This document shows, one piece after another, positions 7,037 through 16,250 of a DNA stretch of 64,000 nt (the first letter of the stretch is position 1; each line of letters starts with the position of its first letter). Both the position numbers and the translations under genes were made by a program. Source of the DNA: Marine Group I thaumarchaeote (GTDB lineage: Archaea > Thermoproteota > Nitrososphaeria > Nitrososphaerales > Nitrosopumilaceae); assembly GCA_013390785.1 (NCBI GenBank), contig JACASW010000001.1, positions 1 to 64,000 on the forward strand, written 5' to 3'. The notes under the pieces were generated by a model, which made no database searches, was not told the origin of the DNA, and was given only the letters and a program-made list of their open reading frames with translations.

Positions 7037-8692
7037 TTGTTGTACAATAAAATAATTATTCTAAGTGTATTAGCTTGTCTTTCTTGCATTCCACTGTTTA
7101 GTGATGATGTATTTGGACATGGTCTTGGTGCGGATCAGGCACCACCAATAGACTTTGCTGGTATGCTGGTTACAGTTTCTACAGTCATGGATCCATCAGA
7201 CATTACTGTAGGCGAAGTTGACAGAGCTAATTTGCAGATACGATTCTTTGATCAGGGCACTGATACAAATCTAGAATCTGTTACGTATAGAGTTCAGGTA
7301 TTCCAAGCTGGTGAACTTCTTGCAAGAGAAATTTTCTATGACAAAGACGGAGAGCTAAATGTACAGATTAGACCACAAGACCAATGCTTCGATCCTGAGC
7401 CTTGGAGATGTACTATCTATCAGGGAGCAAGAGACCCTATCAGTGGAGGCTTGTATGCCCAAGGTAGTGGTGTTCCTGTGATTCAGGGTCCCATCTTTAC
7501 TAAAGGTGGGCTTTACAACATTAGCGTAGTAATTGAGGGTGCAACCAGTCCCAAAACACTAGTTGCTGAACCATTAGTATTTGACACGTTTGTAAGTATA
7601 GCACAAGAACAATACTTTGCCATTCCAGAAGCATTTGGAGTTCCTGTAACAATCAAAACATATTATGACGATGTTTCAAACTTTGAATTCAAAGAGTCTG
7701 ACAAATCAATTTCATTTCAGATGCCTTTCGATTGGGCACCAGATTACATTGATCTAGTTGCGGTTGTTCACGAGGAGATACGTATCCCAAAAAACTACGA
7801 GCCATATAGTATTGAGAACGACTTTATTGGATATGTTGATGGTGTGCAGGTTGACAACAGAGCTCTACTAGTTGATCCATATTCGTCAGATACAGAAAAC
7901 ATAATTCATTTTTTGGTTACTGGTAGTGAGCTAAAAAGAATAAACGATGTTTTAGGTCCTGACCATTATGACAGTAAAGAAATGTTCTTCGAACTTGTAC
8001 CACAAGGACAGACAACAGAAAATGGTTTTTCCACTACGTTTGAAAACGGATACAAGGCTAATGTAGCGTGGAAACGTACTTACGGTGCAGGTACTGAGAT
8101 ACCATTTCAGATCACATTCTTTGATGCCAACGGAGAATTGTTAAAAGATGTCAATTATGCAATTTCACTTTTGGATCCTAACGGACAACAAATCTATCTA
8201 AATATTGGAGACGAAACAGCACCATATCTAGGAGTAAAGGCATCTGAGGGAATTGATACACAAACAGTCTACATTTTGTCTGAAGGGATATACACTATGA
8301 GTCTAGCGCTAACAGGAACTGGTATTACAAACTGGGAAAGCGTTGTTCTGTCTGAAGCAGTATTTGAGATTGGAAAAGCTGGAGAACCTATTGCACCAAT
8401 TCCAGAATTGTATGGGTCTGAAACTTCTATCCCTGGTTGGATAAAGAACAACGCAGGATGGTGGGCTGACGGACAGATAGACGACGGTTCGTTTGTATCT
8501 GGCATACAGTGGCTTATCTCAAACAATGTAATGACAATACCACCAACTGAACAGGGAACAGGTTCTGATGATGTAATTCCAGGTTGGATAAAGAACAACG
8601 CAGGATGGTGGGCTGACGGACAGATAGACGACGGTTCGTTTGTATCTGGACTTCAATGGCTAATCTCAAACGGAATCATGAAGATTTCGTAA
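7037..8692 (+). CDS. Large exported protein with two tryptophan-rich C-terminal repeats
   Basis: 551 residues from a TTG start. The N-terminus is a signal peptide (about 1-24) followed by a His/Gly segment (VFGHGLGAD). The body looks like several beta-sandwich modules (about 30-455) without catalytic motifs I recognise. The C-terminus carries the same two PGWIKNNAGWW repeats as the divergent gene, joined by a TIPPTEQGTGSDD linker, identical at DNA level over 275 bases. It probably sits at the cell surface. It is transcribed divergently from the 226-residue protein and converges on the CopC-CopD gene, 6 bases apart. Confidence 0.85.
   Translation: MLYNKIIILSVLACLSCIPLFSDDVFGHGLGADQAPPIDFAGMLVTVSTVMDPSDITVGEVDRANLQIRFFDQGTDTNLESVTYRVQVFQAGELLAREIFYDKDGELNVQIRPQDQCFDPEPWRCTIYQGARDPISGGLYAQGSGVPVIQGPIFTKGGLYNISVVIEGATSPKTLVAEPLVFDTFVSIAQEQYFAIPEAFGVPVTIKTYYDDVSNFEFKESDKSISFQMPFDWAPDYIDLVAVVHEEIRIPKNYEPYSIENDFIGYVDGVQVDNRALLVDPYSSDTENIIHFLVTGSELKRINDVLGPDHYDSKEMFFELVPQGQTTENGFSTTFENGYKANVAWKRTYGAGTEIPFQITFFDANGELLKDVNYAISLLDPNGQQIYLNIGDETAPYLGVKASEGIDTQTVYILSEGIYTMSLALTGTGITNWESVVLSEAVFEIGKAGEPIAPIPELYGSETSIPGWIKNNAGWWADGQIDDGSFVSGIQWLISNNVMTIPPTEQGTGSDDVIPGWIKNNAGWWADGQIDDGSFVSGLQWLISNGIMKIS
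8418..8692 (+). repeat. Right arm of the perfect 275-bp inverted repeat
   Basis: Exact reverse complement of 6268-6542. It contains identical 68-bp direct repeats at 8435-8502 and 8582-8649. The exact identity, including synonymous positions, implies recent duplication or ongoing gene conversion. Confidence 0.95.
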
Positions 8693-8698
8693 ATCAGA

Positions 8699-11560
8699 TT
8701 AGCCTAACATCTTATCTATTCTTCTTTTGTCATTAACGCTCTTGACAAAGAATAATGATGAAACCACTATACCACCGGCAATCAACGGTGAAACAATTTC
8801 AGCGTAATTGAAACCAGACTGATTAACCCCATCTGTTACAGTTCTAGCCTGTCCAGGAACACTGCTAATCGAAACTACTCCAAGCTTCTTGGTTCTTTGC
8901 TCTACAAACCAAATATCTCCATTATCATCTGCGGTAATAAACTGCGTAAAGCTCTCAAGAGTTGGAATAGGAATTTCGATCAGTTGATCATTATATGGAT
9001 CATAAACTCCTAGTTCATCAATCACATGTTGTCCAAACCAAATATTGTCATACTTGTCAATAGCCATACCAAATGGGAGTGATTCTGGGTTGGGGACATT
9101 TACATGATCAAATGTTTCTAATACTGGATCAAACTTGGTTATTCCCGGACCTATGTGTTCGGCAATCCATAGTGACCCGGACTTGTCAAATAACAAAGCA
9201 AATGGTTCATCTAATGGAGTATCAGGTGCAAATTCAGTAATCTCAAAAGTTTTAGAATCTACAACTCCTATCTTACCTGACAGTGCTTCTGCAAACCATA
9301 TGTCACCATTATCATCTAAGAGTAGAGCAGATGGACCAGATTCCGATGTTGGAAGTCTCAAAAATTGTTCAAACTCTTTAGTATTCTGATTGTACATTAG
9401 TAGCATATCTCTGTCCACTACTCCAATCCAGATGTTATTATCAAAATCAACTTTGAGTGCTATAGGAATTGAGTATGGTGATGCTGCGGTAAGTGATGGG
9501 ATTTCTATTACCTCAAATTTTTCTGTCTTTGGATCAAAGTTTCCAATCTTAGAATTTGGAGTATCAGTAAACCAAATCTTGCCATCATGATCTATGTCAA
9601 GAAATATTGTGGAAATTCCAAAAAAATCATATGAACTGAATTGTTTGTCGTCTAGTGTAAACTTCCAAAGTCGTGGTTCTGATGCATCACTAATCCATAT
9701 TGTATTATCACCATCATATCTAGGGTAAAGAGGCGCCGAGTCAGCTTCTGGAAAGTCATACTCTGTAATTTCAGTTCGAATATCTGTAAGAGTTGGTTTT
9801 ACTAACACATCAAATATCACACCCTCGTTTGCTGCTTGCGTCCTCTGTGCCTCAATCTCTATCTGCCATGTACCCGCAAATCCAAACGTAGCTTCTCCCT
9901 CAAATTCTGTTATCCCACTACTTGATTGTGATTCTATTGTTGAAATTTCAAGTGGTGATATGCTCCTTTGTGGATTGGAAACTTTGATCTTCAAGCCAGA
10001 AATATCTGAAAATGGATCACCATCAATAGCAGAAACAATAACGTTGATTGTGTTAGAACCTACACCTACAGGTAAAACTGAAACATCAAACTTTGCCTGT
10101 TCTGAAAACAAGATAGATGAAAATCCAAACGTTGCAGTCTGTGCCTCAGCTGTTTGTACTTCTCCAGCTGGAAGGGAGGAATTGACAAGAAGGGATACAA
10201 CACCAAGAAGTATGATGCCTGTTATGGCAGAAGCTTTGATTGGTTTTTTAATTTTCTTATATGCTAACGCCTCTATGGTAGGTGGTTCAAATCCTTTCTT
10301 TGATACATCAGGAGGTTTTTCACCAAAGCCGAATACACCAGCACCTATTGCCCCACCTAGATTTTTTACTGCAGGCCTTTGAACTTTAAACTGGAAATAT
10401 CCACCCAATCCAATCATTACCAAGGCTAGGAAAATCTTTGCAAATATCAAGAACCCATAAGTTGAATTGGTAATTGATGTGACATTACTCTCTAAGAACC
10501 ACAAAAGAGTTGGTCCAGTAATAATGAGTATACCCAATGCAATTGTAATCATGCCTGAATATCGTGGCAAAATTGCAAGCACTATTTTCTCTTTTTCCAT
10601 CCAGTCCAGTTTTGCAAGTGTAGGTAATATTACAAAAGCAAGAAAAATTACGCCGCCTATCCATACAGATGACAACAAATTGTGTACATAATCTAAGATC
10701 ATTGGTGCTGCAAGCTCAGTTGCTGTACCATGTCCTAACATAGTTGTTGTAAATATTAGTACCAATGATGCAACAAGCATTGGTACATGTTTTTTACTTG
10801 TTAGACGTGGTTTTCTTTCCATCCAAAACCAAATACCAAGAAGAATGATTGTTATGATCATTCGTATTAGCCAAGTAGCACCGAATGAAGTACCGATTAC
10901 ATCAATTGGAGATGTTTCAAGCCGAAAAGTTTGAACCGCTACCATAATAAAATTTGATGCAAGTACACCAACAAGAGCAACTCCTGTTATTTTTGAAAAT
11001 TTTGAACGATATGTTCGATTTATCAATATGAGATTTTCTTTTCCAAAGTGTTTTCGTTGTGTACCCCAAATTGCAATAGCAGATATTGCACAACCTAGAA
11101 CAACTGTTTGTCCGACAATTCCCGGAAATCTTGCCGCTGCTTCAGGTAGAAATGTTGTTTCTGATTCTTCTTGTGTTTCTAAAAGTGAGATGTCAGCATT
11201 GGCTTCACCTGCACCAAAGATGACAGCAGCGCGTACCAAATGTCCATCCACTTTTGATAACACTTTGCTAGTTACAGTGTAGACACCATCCTCAAGTGGT
11301 GATGTTGTAATTACTAGAGAATTTTCTCCTTCATAATATGCAGTATCTCCATTATCTATTTGATTTCCATTACCATCAAATACCTTCAATTCAGAAAAGT
11401 CAATCTCAACTGCTTCAGAATATTTTGTGATGATTTGTGTTGTTCCAATTGCTGCATTTCCTGCTTGGGATGGTTCAGAATCAAGCAAAAATGGATGTGC
11501 GTATGCTGATGGAACCCCAATTATCAAAATCAAAAATGCTAAAAGAAGAAACTTGTTCAT
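8699..11560 (-). CDS. CopC-CopD copper protein fused to a Vgb/NHL-like beta-propeller
   Basis: 953 residues from ATG 11560; the TATA-like TTTAAATT near 11589 argues for this start over an ATG at 11584. After the signal peptide (1-21, ending SAYA) the mature protein would begin with His22, the copper-binding N-terminal His of CopC (HPFLLDSEPS), with the second CopC signature VDGHLVR near 105. A CopD-type membrane region with about eight segments follows (about 145-470). The C-terminal half has repeated W-F/W-I plus D-x-D-G-x-I-W-F blades like virginiamycin-B-lyase propellers, then one final membrane segment. It likely handles copper across the membrane, supplying the oxidases of ammonia oxidation. 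The propeller fusion is unusual. Confidence 0.88.
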   Translation of the reverse strand: MNKFLLLAFLILIIGVPSAYAHPFLLDSEPSQAGNAAIGTTQIITKYSEAVEIDFSELKVFDGNGNQIDNGDTAYYEGENSLVITTSPLEDGVYTVTSKVLSKVDGHLVRAAVIFGAGEANADISLLETQEESETTFLPEAAARFPGIVGQTVVLGCAISAIAIWGTQRKHFGKENLILINRTYRSKFSKITGVALVGVLASNFIMVAVQTFRLETSPIDVIGTSFGATWLIRMIITIILLGIWFWMERKPRLTSKKHVPMLVASLVLIFTTTMLGHGTATELAAPMILDYVHNLLSSVWIGGVIFLAFVILPTLAKLDWMEKEKIVLAILPRYSGMITIALGILIITGPTLLWFLESNVTSITNSTYGFLIFAKIFLALVMIGLGGYFQFKVQRPAVKNLGGAIGAGVFGFGEKPPDVSKKGFEPPTIEALAYKKIKKPIKASAITGIILLGVVSLLVNSSLPAGEVQTAEAQTATFGFSSILFSEQAKFDVSVLPVGVGSNTINVIVSAIDGDPFSDISGLKIKVSNPQRSISPLEISTIESQSSSGITEFEGEATFGFAGTWQIEIEAQRTQAANEGVIFDVLVKPTLTDIRTEITEYDFPEADSAPLYPRYDGDNTIWISDASEPRLWKFTLDDKQFSSYDFFGISTIFLDIDHDGKIWFTDTPNSKIGNFDPKTEKFEVIEIPSLTAASPYSIPIALKVDFDNNIWIGVVDRDMLLMYNQNTKEFEQFLRLPTSESGPSALLLDDNGDIWFAEALSGKIGVVDSKTFEITEFAPDTPLDEPFALLFDKSGSLWIAEHIGPGITKFDPVLETFDHVNVPNPESLPFGMAIDKYDNIWFGQHVIDELGVYDPYNDQLIEIPIPTLESFTQFITADDNGDIWFVEQRTKKLGVVSISSVPGQARTVTDGVNQSGFNYAEIVSPLIAGGIVVSSLFFVKSVNDKRRIDKMLG

Positions 11561-11650
11561 TTTACATAAAACAAACTCGTTCATAATTTAAAGAATTGCC
11601 AATTCGAAAGTTGTACCATTTTAGTAAAGATAATAACGCGTAGACACGTT

Positions 11651-12307
11651 TTGCAAATTGTGAATTATTCACTTTTTGCTATTGTTGGATTAATTGCTTT
11701 AGGATTTAGTTTTTCTTTTGTATATGCACATACGACCATTGAGGTGGGTCCATATGAGATTGAAGTTGGATGGCAAGATGAGCCTCCAGTTGTTGGTATA
11801 CTTAATGCTATAACTATAGACATCAGGGAGCCTGGAGATGTTGAGGGTGCCTCCATGGGTGTAAATAACGCATTTAAAAATTTGCAGGCGTCTGTTGTTT
11901 CCGGTGGAGCATCTAAGATGCTTGATATAAACACTGATCCAAGGCCTGGACATTATTATGCAAAGATAATTCCCACAAAGACTGGTTCACTAGAAATAAA
12001 ACTGCAAGGAGAGATTAATGGTATTGAAATCAATGACGTGATTCCTGTAGAAGATGTTGAGAGCACATCCGTTCTTGACTTTCCTACAACCTCCGGTTCA
12101 TCATCTGGACAAGAAGTTACCGCTTTAAAAAATGCAGTAACTTCTCTTCAAAAAGATGTCTCGTCAATAAAATCACAAGTAGGTGGAATAGATACTAGTT
12201 CAGGAAACTTTGATGTAGAAACAGCATACAACTTTGGAGTATTTGGAATATCTCTTGGTGCAGCAGGAATAATACTAGCTATTATTGCAATGATTAAAAG
12301 AAAATAA
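11651..12307 (+). CDS. Exported, C-terminally anchored protein with predicted mature N-terminal His
   Basis: 218 residues from a TTG start. The signal peptide ends FVYA, so the mature chain would start at H27 (HTTIEVGPYEIEVGW), resembling copper-binding CopC/YcnI-type proteins in which the N-terminal His forms part of a copper brace. A beta-sandwich-like domain (30-130), a Ser/Gly linker, a short coiled coil (about 150-180) and a C-terminal membrane helix with KRK stop-transfer follow. It lies divergent from the CopC-CopD fusion and next to a cupredoxin, which supports a periplasmic copper role. This is inference; no family was firmly recognised. Confidence 0.7.
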   Translation: MQIVNYSLFAIVGLIALGFSFSFVYAHTTIEVGPYEIEVGWQDEPPVVGILNAITIDIREPGDVEGASMGVNNAFKNLQASVVSGGASKMLDINTDPRPGHYYAKIIPTKTGSLEIKLQGEINGIEINDVIPVEDVESTSVLDFPTTSGSSSGQEVTALKNAVTSLQKDVSSIKSQVGGIDTSSGNFDVETAYNFGVFGISLGAAGIILAIIAMIKRK

Positions 12308-12327
12308 AAAAAGAAAAAAAGAATTTC

Positions 12328-13242
12328 CTAAAGTTTAGGAATTAGAGTCATTCTTGTCTTTGCAGTTATTGCAATGATGCTTACTATTGCTACAGCAAGT
12401 ATAATCATGGCAATTGTTCCAAACTCTGGAACTGCATAGCTTCCAACAATTTCTACTCGCTCATTTCCAGCTTCGTATGGAATTGTTAGTTTGTTTCCAT
12501 TCTGTTCAAACTCAACTTCTTCATTGTCTATTAGAACGAAGTAGCTACCGTCGTCAAATGCTTTGATTACTTTACTATGCAATTGAACTGACAGTTCACC
12601 ATCATCTTCTGCATCAATGACAATTATTACAGAGTCATCATCAGCGTTTGCGGTGATACTTGTTACAGAAGCGCCACTAGCATTGATATAAGTTGCTGCA
12701 TCGATAGATGGTCTTTCCATTGCTGCTGCTGCCGCTTCCTTGGCTGCTTGTTCTGCTTCAAGTGCTGCTACTGCTGCTGCTGCATCTGCTGCTGCTGCAT
12801 CTGCTGCTGCTGCATCTGCTGCTGCTGCATCTGCTGCCGCGTCTGCTGCTCCTGCTGCTTCAACGATTACAGTTCCTGACATCCATGGATGAACCATACA
12901 AAAGTAATCGTATGTTCCTGCTGTATCAAATGTATGGGAGAAACTTCCATCAACCATCATCAAGCTGCTGTCAAATACACCATCTGGTCCATCAGTTGCT
13001 GAACCTGAAGTTGCTGTATGAGCTGCGTTGTCAGTGTTTTCCCAAGTAACTGTGCCACCTGCTTCAATTGTAGCTACACTTGGAATGAAACAGTTGTTGG
13101 TTTCTTCACATCCAGGAGTTGCTGATCCTGGTGCGTTTGTTATAGTCACCTCATGATGCATCGCAAATGCATTTGGTGCTATTGCAACCATGGAAACCAC
13201 AGACATAAGAACTAGAAGTGAACTTAGTGTGCTCATTTTCAT
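12328..13242 (-). CDS. Blue-copper (cupredoxin) protein with Ala/Asp repeat and PEFG C-terminal anchor
   Basis: 304 residues from ATG 13242, chosen because the TATA box AATATATATT at 13264-13273 places transcription at that codon; ATG 13257 is the alternative. Signal peptide (1-27), plastocyanin-like domain with ligands H75, C115, H118 and M121 (FCMVHPWM), then an ADAAA pentapeptide run, a short beta domain, and a C-terminal VPEFG motif followed by a hydrophobic helix and basic tail. PEFG is the thaumarchaeal version of a sorting-signal tail. It probably acts as a surface electron carrier, as expected for the copper-based respiration of these archaea. Confidence 0.9.
   Translation of the reverse strand: MKMSTLSSLLVLMSVVSMVAIAPNAFAMHHEVTITNAPGSATPGCEETNNCFIPSVATIEAGGTVTWENTDNAAHTATSGSATDGPDGVFDSSLMMVDGSFSHTFDTAGTYDYFCMVHPWMSGTVIVEAAGAADAAADAAAADAAAADAAAADAAAAVAALEAEQAAKEAAAAAMERPSIDAATYINASGASVTSITANADDDSVIIVIDAEDDGELSVQLHSKVIKAFDDGSYFVLIDNEEVEFEQNGNKLTIPYEAGNERVEIVGSYAVPEFGTIAMIILAVAIVSIIAITAKTRMTLIPKL
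12781..12840 (-). repeat. 15-bp tandem repeat coding ADAAA units
   Basis: Four consecutive 15-base units (TGCATCTGCTGCTGC on the plus strand, last unit with one change) lie in the cupredoxin gene and encode the alanine/aspartate linker. Degenerate copies flank them on both sides. The tract is prone to length change by slippage. Confidence 0.9.
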
Positions 13243-13366
13243 TTGATCAGAAGACATAGTATGAATATATATTGTTTTTGAGAATCATACCAATTGAAAG
13301 TTGTTTTTTGATGTTTGAGTACTATACTATATTAAACTATTAAAATCACGAGCGATCGTCACGAAT

Positions 13367-14530
13367 ATGGATAACATGAAACAAGATAAGACTAAAGTTT
13401 CTATAATCATGCCCACGTACAACGAGTCTGAAAACATCATTCAAGTCTTAAAATCAATAGGTGAACATCTACCAGAAGATATTGCTACTGAAGCACTGGT
13501 AGTCGATGATAACTCTCCAGATGGAACAGGAAGAATTGTTGAAGACTACATAAATGATACACAAAATGGAATTGGGTATGCTATTGAAGTAATACACCGA
13601 AAATCAAAGAGTGGTTTAAGCTCAGCAATACTTGACGGGATACAACATTCAAGTGGCGAAATTATTGTAATAATGGACAGCGATTTTTCACATCCGCCAA
13701 AGATAATTCCACAATTGGTAGAGGAGATAGAGACCTCAAAGTGTGATATTGTCATAGCTTCACGCTTTGTTCCAGGAGGTGTAATTAACGGATGGTCAAC
13801 TAAACGAAAACTGATTAGCAAAACAGCAAAAGGAATTGCGAAAGCGGGTCTTGGTGTAAACGAATCAGACCCAATGTCAGGATTTTTTGCATTCAAACGC
13901 AAAATTCTTGAGGGTATAAAATTTGATGCAATTGGATACAAGATGCTTTTAGAGATTTTAGTAAAGGCAAAGGATGCCAAAGTGAAAGAAATTCCTTACA
14001 CGTTTACAGACAGAACACGTGGTTCAAGCAAGCTGGACTCTTCTACAATGTTTGACTATGTCAAGTCTGTATGGAAACTGTATAGACACGGTCGAGAGGC
14101 AAAAGTCAGTGATACGCGAACGTCTATTCGCTTTATATCTAAAGCAGGTAGGTTTTACACCGTAGGCGCATCTGGACTTTTGGTAAATTACATTATATCG
14201 CTTCTATTTGCAGATGCAATAATTGATTTTTGGTATATTCATGCAACAATAATAGGAATAGCGGTTTCAATGTCTTCGAATTTTATTCTGAACAAGATAT
14301 GGACATTTGAAGATAGAAACTTTGAGGTAAAGAAAACTCTTGCGCAATATGGAAAGTTTGTAGGATTTAGTTCCTTAGGTGCACTAATCCAACTTGGAAT
14401 GGTGTACATCCTAGTTGATAATTACCAATTCGTATATTCTATTGCGTTGATTCTAGCTGTCATTATTGCTGCATCCAGCAACTTTATTTTCAATAAAAAA
14501 TGGACGTTTAAAGAAAAGGTTTGGAGTTAG
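13367..14530 (+). CDS. Dolichol-phosphate mannosyltransferase-like glycosyltransferase fused to a GtrA domain
   Basis: 387 residues. The N-terminal family 2 glycosyltransferase (about 10-235) shows VSIIMPTYNE, DDNSPDGTG (47-55) and the metal-binding IMDSDFSHPP. The C-terminal GtrA domain (about 255-385) has four membrane helices. Together they should transfer a sugar (mannose or glucose) from a nucleotide donor to a lipid phosphate carrier and help flip it, for surface glycoprotein synthesis. It follows an A/T-rich promoter at 13320-13345 and overlaps nothing upstream. Confidence 0.9.
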   Translation: MDNMKQDKTKVSIIMPTYNESENIIQVLKSIGEHLPEDIATEALVVDDNSPDGTGRIVEDYINDTQNGIGYAIEVIHRKSKSGLSSAILDGIQHSSGEIIVIMDSDFSHPPKIIPQLVEEIETSKCDIVIASRFVPGGVINGWSTKRKLISKTAKGIAKAGLGVNESDPMSGFFAFKRKILEGIKFDAIGYKMLLEILVKAKDAKVKEIPYTFTDRTRGSSKLDSSTMFDYVKSVWKLYRHGREAKVSDTRTSIRFISKAGRFYTVGASGLLVNYIISLLFADAIIDFWYIHATIIGIAVSMSSNFILNKIWTFEDRNFEVKKTLAQYGKFVGFSSLGALIQLGMVYILVDNYQFVYSIALILAVIIAASSNFIFNKKWTFKEKVWS

Positions 14531-14573
14531 TACGTTTAATGGTTTAATTAGCCAGAATGACCAAAGTAAAACT

Positions 14574-15068
14574 ATGATGTTAAAATTAACTGTCAGAGAT
14601 ATTCTAAGACAGAAAAGTTTTGGTATTATCGCAATTATTTCTGGCTTTTTGCTTGGTGTAATTTACTATTTCCTTACCTTATCAAGCGCAGTAAACCACA
14701 ACTTAATTGCACTAGTTGTTAGTCCTCAATATCTTGCAGCCTCTGTTGGATTAACATGCATAGTAGCAATTCTTGGAGGAATTAACATTGCATTAGTTGT
14801 ATACAACATAAAGACGCAAAGAATGAATTTGCAAAAAGGTGGCTCGTCAGCAATATTTGGTGGTGCACTTGCTGCGTTTACACCTGGATGCCCTGCTTGC
14901 ACAACATCACTTACTGCAGTCTTAGGCATTGTGGGTGGGCTAGCAATTTTCCCACTTCAAGGCTTGGAGCTCAAGTTTGTATCCATAGCTGCATTATCAT
15001 TTTCAATCTGGTGGGCAATGCGAAACATCAACAAACCAAGTTGTTGTACGATGGAAAAAACTGATTAG
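14574..15068 (+). CDS. Small multi-spanning membrane protein with CPAC motif
   Basis: 164 residues from the ATG pair at 14574, close downstream of the glycosyltransferase stop; an in-frame codon at 14466 lies inside that gene and is unlikely. Four or five membrane helices; one contains PGCPACTTSL, and the tail ends PSCCTM. The cysteine pairs suggest redox or metal handling at the membrane. I do not recognise the family. It converges with the ZIP transporter gene, 3 bases apart. Confidence 0.7.
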   Translation: MMLKLTVRDILRQKSFGIIAIISGFLLGVIYYFLTLSSAVNHNLIALVVSPQYLAASVGLTCIVAILGGINIALVVYNIKTQRMNLQKGGSSAIFGGALAAFTPGCPACTTSLTAVLGIVGGLAIFPLQGLELKFVSIAALSFSIWWAMRNINKPSCCTMEKTD

Positions 15069-15071
15069 ATT

Positions 15072-16250
15072 TTAGATTAGAATACTTGTAATGTACATGA
15101 TTATCATCCCTACAGCAATACCAGCTAGTACTGAACTGTTTGATAATTTACCCTCTTCATTTTGTATCCATCTCATTATTGAGACAATTACCTGAAATAT
15201 TGCACCCGTTCCAATTGCTAAAAAGATAACAGCCGCCAAAGGCGAATAAACAAATCCACCGACCCATGCACCAAAGATTGCAGGAACACCAGCAATCATT
15301 CCCATTGCAGCAAGCTTTCCAATCATCAGCTTTGTACGTGCCATTGGTGCTGCTATGGCAAATCCTTCAGTAGTGTTATGCAACGCAAACCCAACAATCA
15401 AGAAAGCACCAAGTGCAGCTTCACCAAGTACAATTGCTGCACCAATGGCAAGACCTTCCCCAAAGTTATGCAAGCCTATTCCAATTGCAATCATTAATGC
15501 AATTGCCACAGGACCAGCAAGTTTTGAAGCACCTGCACGTTTTCTGAGTTTTTCACCTACGTAATTAAGACCAAGAAATGATACCACAGCAACTGTGGCA
15601 ACTAACAGGATGCCATTGAAAATATCTGACAGATTATTGGCAGAGATTTCAATTGCTTCCTCAGCAGTGCTAACTCCAAGGAAAAGTAAAAGACCTACAG
15701 TGAGTGCCAAGAAAAATTTGTACTTGCTACGGCTAAGTTTCGAAATAAACGGAAACCAAAGAAGACCTATCAATACAGGAAGAATCCCAACATATGTTCC
15801 TATTAGAGCAAAATATGATATCATTTCAGCAGTAGGCTGAATCGATGGTACAGCTACATCAACTTGCTTTTCAAATCTTGTTCCATCATCTACAGTAAGT
15901 CCTACAGCATATGGTTCTCCCTCGTTCCATTCAAATGGTATTCGAACAATTGCTGACTCGAATCGTTCAAGATGCTTGTCCGGTTCTATTGCGGCAGGAT
16001 ATATTCTATCATTAATGTCCGCCATAACAACGTCAACAGCAATCGGTCCAGTATTTCGTACAGTTGCAATTATTTCCGAGTCAACGAATTCAACTTTCTC
16101 AATAGATATTTCTGGTAATACAACACCAAATTCAATAAGTTCAGAGCCTGGACCAAATACATATCCAATCATTACAGCCAATAAAACAAAAGGAATGACA
16201 ACACTAACTGCTGTTTTTGTTCGAGATGATCTTTTAACTTCCATAAGCAT
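15072..16250 (-). CDS. ZIP-family metal transporter with extracellular N-terminal domain
   Basis: 392 residues from ATG 16250, which overlaps the end of the multicopper oxidase gene (stop 16234-16236); ATG 16244 is nearly equivalent. One N-terminal membrane segment anchors a beta-sandwich domain (about 40-145), followed by the eight-helix ZIP core. The metal-binding helices read HNFGEGLAIG and HNTTEGFAIA, the ZIP signatures. ZIP proteins import zinc, iron or manganese into the cytosol. The translational overlap with the copper oxidase gene suggests a joint metal response; selectivity cannot be read. Confidence 0.88.
   Translation of the reverse strand: MLMEVKRSSRTKTAVSVVIPFVLLAVMIGYVFGPGSELIEFGVVLPEISIEKVEFVDSEIIATVRNTGPIAVDVVMADINDRIYPAAIEPDKHLERFESAIVRIPFEWNEGEPYAVGLTVDDGTRFEKQVDVAVPSIQPTAEMISYFALIGTYVGILPVLIGLLWFPFISKLSRSKYKFFLALTVGLLLFLGVSTAEEAIEISANNLSDIFNGILLVATVAVVSFLGLNYVGEKLRKRAGASKLAGPVAIALMIAIGIGLHNFGEGLAIGAAIVLGEAALGAFLIVGFALHNTTEGFAIAAPMARTKLMIGKLAAMGMIAGVPAIFGAWVGGFVYSPLAAVIFLAIGTGAIFQVIVSIMRWIQNEEGKLSNSSVLAGIAVGMIIMYITSILI

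Noticed and set aside
8269-8598. Open frame antisense to the Trp-rich repeats (also seen at 6362-6547)
   Set aside because: Occurs twice only because the inverted repeat copies the same antisense frame; the sense reading is in two signal-peptide proteins.
12708-13049. Leu-rich open frame opposite the cupredoxin gene
   Set aside because: It is the antisense reading of the GCT/GCA alanine repeat and lacks any protein-like character; the minus-strand cupredoxin has clear copper ligands and a signal peptide.
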